This document shows, piece after piece, positions 6,519 through 9,674 of a stretch of DNA of 9,674 nucleotides (the first letter of the stretch is position 1; each line of letters begins with the position of its first letter). A program made the position numbers and the translations under genes. The notes beneath the pieces were generated by a model. That model saw only the letters and a program-made list of their open reading frames with translations. It searched no databases and was not told where the DNA came from. This DNA comes from Acidobacteriaceae bacterium (GTDB taxonomy: Bacteria > Acidobacteriota > Terriglobia > Terriglobales > Acidobacteriaceae), in the NCBI GenBank assembly GCA_003166055.1, contig PMWR01000321.1, positions 509 to 10,182 of the forward strand, given 5' to 3'.

Positions 6519-6726
6519 CCAGTTAGTTCCTGCTGATGGCTCCGCTCGTGTCTTTCGCCGCCTATGCCCACCTGAAGCGGAGTTCCTCTTAATCCCGGGA
6601 TCCCCGGCGACGGGTGTTCGTCAATGGGTTGGAAGAAAGACCGTCTGGTTTCTCAGGAGGCACAGGCTGCCCTTGCGCTGAAACGCGGGCGGCCACACAG
6701 GAATTCCGAAGGAGTTTTCGATTCAA
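6519..6726 (+). promoter_or_regulatory. Long conserved 5' leader of chaperone cassette 2
   Basis: About 200 nt from the expected start to the ATG. Shared blocks: TAGTTCCTGCTGATG after the -10, CTCGTGTCTTT, CCCCGGCGAC...GTTCGTC (shared only with cassette 3), GGTTTCTCAGGAGGC (6647-6661), GCGCTGAAACGCG (also cassette 3), and GGAATTCCGAAGGAGTTTTC from 6700. A TGA in frame with the main gene at 6679-6681 blocks any upstream extension. No open frame in the leader looks like a gene. Confidence 0.5.
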
Positions 6727-7368
6727 ATGAAGCGTTCGATTGTATTTGCTATCACGCTGGCTTCAGGCCTTGCCCTGAGCGCAGCCGCTCAAACACCGTC
6801 CGCACCCGCGACGCCGGCTGTTCCGGCCAAGGTTGCTGTCATCGCCTTCCAGGCGGCAGTTGGCCAGACCAACGAGTTCCAGCGCAACTTCGCCGACCTG
6901 CAGAAGAAGTACGAACCGAAGCGCAACCAGCTCAAGACACTGGCCGATGAAATCGATGGCCTGGAGAAGCAGTTGCAGGCGCAGGGCGACAAACTCAGCG
7001 ACGCCGAGCGCGCCAACCGGACAAAGACCATCGAGGACAAGAAGAAGCAGGCCCAGCGTTTCGCCGAGGATGCGCAGAACGATCTGCAAGGCGAGATGCA
7101 GGAGATCTACAACACCGTCGCGTCGAAGGTCTACGACGTTCTGTCGACCTATGCGCAGCAACAGGGCTACACGCTGGTGTTGGATGGCAGCGGAAGCCAG
7201 CAACAGTCCCCTGTGGTGCTCTTCGCGGGCCAGAATATCGACATCACGAAGGCGGTCATCGACGCCTACAACGTGAAGTCGGGTGTTCCCGCCCCGCCGC
7301 CGCAACCGGCTGCCACGGCGCCCAAGCCCGCAGCCCCAGCAACCAGGCCTGCTGCCGGCCCCCACTAG
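6727..7368 (+). CDS. Skp/OmpH-family periplasmic chaperone, paralog 2
   Basis: A 213-aa secreted protein. Signal peptide MKRSIVFAIT...LALSAAA with cleavage expected after residue 21, an Ala/Pro linker to about 34, strand KVAVIAFQAAVGQTNE (35-50), a coiled-coil region at about 51-135 (FADLQKKYEPKRNQLK, ERANRTKTIEDKKKQAQRFAEDAQ), YAQQQGYTLVLDGSGSQQQS, then DITKAVIDAYNVKSG (172-186). The tail of about 27 residues is almost only Pro, Ala, Thr and Lys. Compared with paralog 3 it has a few extra residues around GSGSQQQ. The start is fixed by an upstream in-frame stop at 6679 with no other start codon before 6727; the GAAGGAG site lies 12 nt ahead of the ATG. The role as a holdase for outer-membrane proteins is taken from the family; whether the three paralogs form homo- or heterotrimers cannot be read from sequence. 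Confidence 0.9.
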   Translation: MKRSIVFAITLASGLALSAAAQTPSAPATPAVPAKVAVIAFQAAVGQTNEFQRNFADLQKKYEPKRNQLKTLADEIDGLEKQLQAQGDKLSDAERANRTKTIEDKKKQAQRFAEDAQNDLQGEMQEIYNTVASKVYDVLSTYAQQQGYTLVLDGSGSQQQSPVVLFAGQNIDITKAVIDAYNVKSGVPAPPPQPAATAPKPAAPATRPAAGPH

Positions 7369-7390
7369 AGCGATCGATCCAATTCCGACT

Positions 7391-7425
7391 GCGCAAAGGC
7401 CCCGTCTTCCGGGGTCTCTGCGTTT
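7391..7425 (+). terminator. Intrinsic terminator after chaperone paralog 2
   Basis: GCGCAAAGGCCCCG (7391-7404) pairs with CGGGGTCTCTGCGT (7410-7423) around loop TCTTC, with one A-C mismatch and two G-U pairs, followed by TTT at 7423-7425. The stop codon lies about 20 nt upstream. This is the longest of the three cassette hairpins. Confidence 0.7.
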
Positions 7426-7489
7426 CAGGGCCTGTTGATGCTGTGACGCAGATGGCTCAAAGGCTCCATTCTCTTGTTTCGATTGCGGT

Positions 7490-7519
7490 TTGACGCTCCT
7501 CTCGCGGGACTCCTATAAT
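7490..7519 (+). promoter_or_regulatory. Sigma-70-like promoter of chaperone cassette 3
   Basis: -35 TTGACG (7490-7495), 18-nt spacer CTCCTCTC..., -10 TATAAT (7514-7519). The one-base longer spacer is the only architectural difference from the promoters of cassettes 1 and 2. Start of transcription is expected near 7526. Confidence 0.85.
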
Positions 7520-7730
7520 TCTCCCTAGTTCCCGCTGACGTCTCCGTCCGCGTCTTTTCTTTGCTCCATCCACTTCGCCGTGGAGTTGCCCAACTTCCGG
7601 GGCCCCGGCGACAGTTCTTCGTCGTCAGGGTGGTAAAAGAAGACCGTGTGGTTTCTCAGGAGGCACAGGCACTGTTTTGCGCTGAAACGCGAACAGGCAC
7701 ACAGGAATTCCGAAGGAGTTTTCTATTCCG
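7520..7730 (+). promoter_or_regulatory. Long conserved 5' leader of chaperone cassette 3
   Basis: About 205 nt from the expected start to the ATG. Shared blocks: TAGTTCCCGCTGACG after the -10, CGCGTCTTT, CCCCGGCGAC...TTCGTC (with cassette 2), GGTTTCTCAGGAGGC (7650-7664), GCGCTGAAACGCG, and GGAATTCCGAAGGAGTTTTC from 7704. As in cassette 2, an in-frame TGA sits between the AGGAGG and the ATG, so the AGGAGG cannot start the chaperone gene. Confidence 0.5.
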
Positions 7731-8366
7731 ATGAAGCGTTCGCTGCTAATTGCTTTCACTTTGATCTCGGGCCTGGGTCTGAGCGTCGCCGCACAAACAT
7801 CGCCCGGTCCCGCCGCTGCCGCCGCCGCGCCCGCAGGCCCGGTGAAGATTGCCGTCATCTCCTTTCAGGCTGCTGTGGCCAAGACCAACGAGGGCCAGCG
7901 CAACTATGCCGACCTCGAGAAGAAATACGCACCCAGAGAAGCGCAGGCCAAGTCTCTCAATGACGAGATCGAGACCCTGACCAAGCAATTGCAGGCGCAG
8001 GGCGCCACTCTGAGCGATGTGGAGCGCGCCAATCGAGCGAGTACGATCGACGACAAGAAGAAGCGGTTGGAACGCGACTCGGAGGATCTGCGCAACGACG
8101 GAAATCAGGACATCCAGGGAATGTACAACGCTCTGGCCTCCAAGGTTTATGACGTGATGTCGACCTATGCGCAGAAGCAGGGCTACACACTGGTTCTCGA
8201 CGTCTCGCAGCAGCAGAGCCCGGTCCTCTACGCGCTCCAATCCACCGATATCACCCAGGCAGTTGTGGATGCATACAACGCGAAGTCAGGTGTGCCCGCG
8301 CCGCCAGCGCAACTACCGCCGGCGCCCAAGCCGGCTGCTCCCGCGGCGAAACCGCCCGCGCGGTAG
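7731..8366 (+). CDS. Skp/OmpH-family periplasmic chaperone, paralog 3
   Basis: A 211-aa secreted protein. Signal peptide MKRSLLIAFT...LGLSVAA with cleavage near residue 21, an Ala/Pro/Gly linker to about 38, strand KIAVISFQAAVAKTNEGQ (39-56), a coiled-coil region at about 57-137 (ADLEKKYAPREAQAK, ERANRASTIDDKKKRLERDSEDLR), YAQKQGYTLVLDVSQQQSPV, then DITQAVVDAYNAKSG (173-187), and a Pro/Ala/Lys-rich tail to the end. It aligns with paralog 2 almost without gaps over the core. The start is the only possible one in this frame after the TGA in the leader, with GAAGGAG 12 nt upstream. It is the last gene of the array and converges with lepA across a 370-nt gap. Chaperone function is inferred from the family. 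Confidence 0.9.
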   Translation: MKRSLLIAFTLISGLGLSVAAQTSPGPAAAAAAPAGPVKIAVISFQAAVAKTNEGQRNYADLEKKYAPREAQAKSLNDEIETLTKQLQAQGATLSDVERANRASTIDDKKKRLERDSEDLRNDGNQDIQGMYNALASKVYDVMSTYAQKQGYTLVLDVSQQQSPVLYALQSTDITQAVVDAYNAKSGVPAPPAQLPPAPKPAAPAAKPPAR

Positions 8367-8382
8367 GACCATATTCCTACGG

Positions 8383-8418
8383 TCGCAAGGGCCATGCCGA
8401 GGGTGGCTCTTGCGATTG
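8383..8418 (+). terminator. Hairpin terminator after chaperone paralog 3
   Basis: TCGCAAGGGCCA (8383-8394) pairs along its whole length with TGGCTCTTGCGA (8404-8415), with one G-U pair, around a 9-nt loop. Only two T residues follow directly, so it resembles the other cassette hairpins in having a strong stem with a poor T-tract. Confidence 0.6.
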
Positions 8419-8738
8419 CATCGGAGATGGTTCAAAGACGAAACAAGCGGCGGTGCGCCGACAGATGGGGAGGGGCAATGCGTCTGCCCATTTCTGTGGA
8501 AAAAATTGTGGAAAGCTTCCGCGAAATCCCCGCCCGAAGGACAGTTTTTCCTCTTGCCAACCGCTGTTAGGTTCTGATAGGCGACACAAACCCTTATTTA
8601 TCAATGCCAACCCGGGAAATGCGCCGCTCGTCCGCTCGACAGACGCAGGTCAATCTGCTCGGCGTGGTTCGGGGACTTTCCCACATTTCTCCATAAACAT
8701 TGCGTGACTCGACGGTCGAGTTTGATCAACGGAATGAA
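8416..8738. other. Non-coding gap between the chaperone array and lepA, with DnaA-box-like repeats
   Basis: No convincing gene on either strand. Seen: TGTGGAAAA (8495-8503) and TGTGGAAAG (8507-8515), two copies 12 nt apart whose complement TTTTCCACA resembles DnaA boxes; a weaker TTTCCCACA near 8677; a possible hairpin ACAGATGGG (8461-8469) with CCCATTTCTGT (8487-8497, 2-nt bulge); and a palindrome at 8707-8721. The gap lies between convergent genes, so no promoter is needed here. Confidence 0.4.
8707..8723. terminator. Perfect palindrome between convergent transcripts, possible weak terminator
   Basis: ACTCGACGGTCGAGT (8707-8721) is a perfect 7-bp inverted repeat about a single base; as RNA it folds to a 6-bp stem with a 3-nt loop. 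TTT follows on the plus strand. It sits 18 nt beyond the lepA stop on the minus strand, but no T-tract follows in that direction. It could equally be a protein-binding site. Confidence 0.3.
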
Positions 8739-9674
8739 CTATTTCTGCTGATCTTCGCCGACCCGCAAAACAGCCAGGAACGCCTCTTGCGGGATATCGA
8801 CCTTGCCGATTCGTTTCATCCGCTTCTTGCCTTCTTTTTGCTTCTCAAGCAACTTGCGTTTGCGCGAGATGTCGCCGCCGTAGCACTTGGCCAGCACGTT
8901 CTTACGCAACGCGGCTACGCTCTCCCGGGCAATGATCTTTGAACCGATGGCGGCCTGGATAGCGACTTCGAATTGCTGCCTGGGGATGAGTTCGCGCATC
9001 TTCGAAACCAGCAGTTTGCCGCGCTCGTAAGCGAAGTCGCGATGCACGATGATCGAGAGCGCATCGACGGGCTCACCTGAGACCAGGATATCCATCTTGA
9101 CCATCGGCGATTCCCACTCGCCGGCAAGCTGATAGTCCAGCGAGGCATAGCCGCGCGAGATCGACTTGAGGCGATCGTAGAAGTCGAGTACGATCTCGTT
9201 CAATGGAAGCTCATAGGTGAGCATCACGCGCGTGGGTGTCACGTATTCGAAGTTCAGTTGCCTGCCGCGTTTCTCTTCCACAAGCTTCAGGATGCCGCCG
9301 ACATATTCCTCGTTTGTGAGGATCTTGGCCGTAATCACGGGTTCGCGAATCTCTTCGATGTTGGTGGGCTCAGGCCAGCGCGAAGGATTGTCAACCTCGA
9401 CAACGCTGCCGTCGGTGAGCGTGATGTGATAGCGAACGCCGGGCGCGGTGGTAATCAGGTCGAGCTGGTATTCGCGTTCCAGGCGCTCCTGAATAATCTC
9501 CATGTGCAGCAATCCGAGAAAGCCGCACCGGAAACCAAAACCGAGCGCGACCGAGCTTTCCGGCTCAAAGAAAAACGACGAGTCGTTGAGGCGCAGCTTC
9601 TCCAGCGCGTCGCGCAGCAGCGTGTGTTCGTGCGAATCCACGGTGTAGAGGCCCGCGAAAACCATTGGCTTGAT
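8739..9674 (-). CDS. lepA: Elongation factor 4 (LepA), C-terminal half (runs off the right edge)
   Basis: 311 codons are present, from [10 protein letters not shown] at the right edge to the TAG at 8739-8741; the family is about 600 aa, so the N-terminal GTPase and domain II lie outside. Seen: [20 protein letters not shown] and [27 protein letters not shown] (elongation-factor domain III), then the domain V-like region ([20 protein letters not shown]), and the LepA-specific C-terminal domain ending [26 protein letters not shown] and [10 protein letters not shown], which is diagnostic for LepA against EF-G, TypA and others. LepA is a ribosome-binding translational GTPase reported to affect stalled or back-translocated ribosomes and 30S assembly. 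Nothing odd in the visible half. It converges with the chaperone array and has no evident functional link to it. Confidence 0.97.
   Translation of the reverse strand: MKPMVFAGLYTVDSHEHTLLRDALEKLRLNDSSFFFEPESSVALGFGFRCGFLGLLHMEIIQERLEREYQLDLITTAPGVRYHITLTDGSVVEVDNPSRWPEPTNIEEIREPVITAKILTNEEYVGGILKLVEEKRGRQLNFEYVTPTRVMLTYELPLNEIVLDFYDRLKSISRGYASLDYQLAGEWESPMVKMDILVSGEPVDALSIIVHRDFAYERGKLLVSKMRELIPRQQFEVAIQAAIGSKIIARESVAALRKNVLAKCYGGDISRKRKLLEKQKEGKKRMKRIGKVDIPQEAFLAVLRVGEDQQK

Larger units (their letters stand above)
5536..8415 (+). repeat. Tandem array of three paralogous Skp/OmpH cassettes
   Basis: Three units follow one another in the same direction: 5536-6377, 6490-7425 and 7490-8415. Each has the order promoter (TTGACG CTCC ... 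TATAAT), leader, secreted chaperone gene, hairpin. Homology extends through the promoters and leaders, so the duplication unit included the regulatory DNA. Units 2 and 3 share a leader stretch of about 45 nt (CCCCGGCGAC...TTCGTC) that is absent from unit 1, and their leaders are almost equal in length. They are therefore probably the most recent duplicates (inference). Confidence 0.8.

Noticed and set aside
7646..7963. Plus-strand frames starting in the leaders of cassettes 2 and 3 (6624-6950 and 7646-7963) with similar peptide ...HRNSEGVF...
   Set aside because: The similarity follows from conserved leader DNA; the frames shift relative to each other across an indel, run out of frame into the chaperone genes, and show no coding signature.
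1..9674. CRISPR array, insertion sequence, tRNA or rRNA gene
   Set aside because: No regularly spaced short repeats, transposase-like frame, terminal inverted repeats with target duplications, or tRNA/rRNA-like sequence was seen. The only large repeat is the chaperone cassette array.

Overview
The window looks like a chromosomal segment of a GC-rich, Gram-negative (diderm) bacterium. BamA, three periplasmic Skp/OmpH-type chaperones and strong sigma-70-like promoters show an outer-membrane lifestyle. The overall flavour (long BamA, several OmpH-like genes in a row, Ala/Pro-rich secreted proteins, about 60% GC by eye) suggests Acidobacteriota (Terriglobia). That taxon is an inference from general resemblance and no marker here proves it.

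Layout, left to right. (1) 1-785: the N-terminal end of an ECF-type RNA polymerase sigma factor runs off the left edge on the minus strand. It is divergent from a 143-aa three-helix membrane protein, and the shared intergenic region carries a 12-bp inverted repeat and a small hairpin. (2) 880-2007: two minus-strand genes, a Cys-type glutathione peroxidase followed by a DoxX-family membrane protein, plausibly a redox-stress pair. (3) 2008-2402: a divergent intergenic region with a TATAAT box in front of bamA. (4) 2403-5387: full-length bamA (signal peptide, five POTRA domains, 16-strand-type barrel with an RGF motif and a terminal Phe), ending in a clear hairpin terminator. (5) 5536-8415: three tandem paralogous cassettes. 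Each has its own TTGACG/17-18/TATAAT promoter, a long 5' leader (about 145-205 nt) with shared sequence blocks, a Skp/OmpH-like secreted coiled-coil protein and a terminator hairpin. (6) 8416-8738: a non-coding gap with DnaA-box-like repeats and a palindrome. (7) 8739-9674: the C-terminal half of LepA (EF4), minus strand, running off the right edge.

How the genes work together: BamA inserts beta-barrel proteins into the outer membrane, and Skp-type chaperones hold unfolded outer-membrane proteins in the periplasm on the way to BamA. Having bamA directly upstream of skp is classical. Unusual here are three separately promoted skp paralogs with conserved leaders, and the absence of the usual lpxD/fabZ/lpxA genes behind them. 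That array is the most interesting part of the window.
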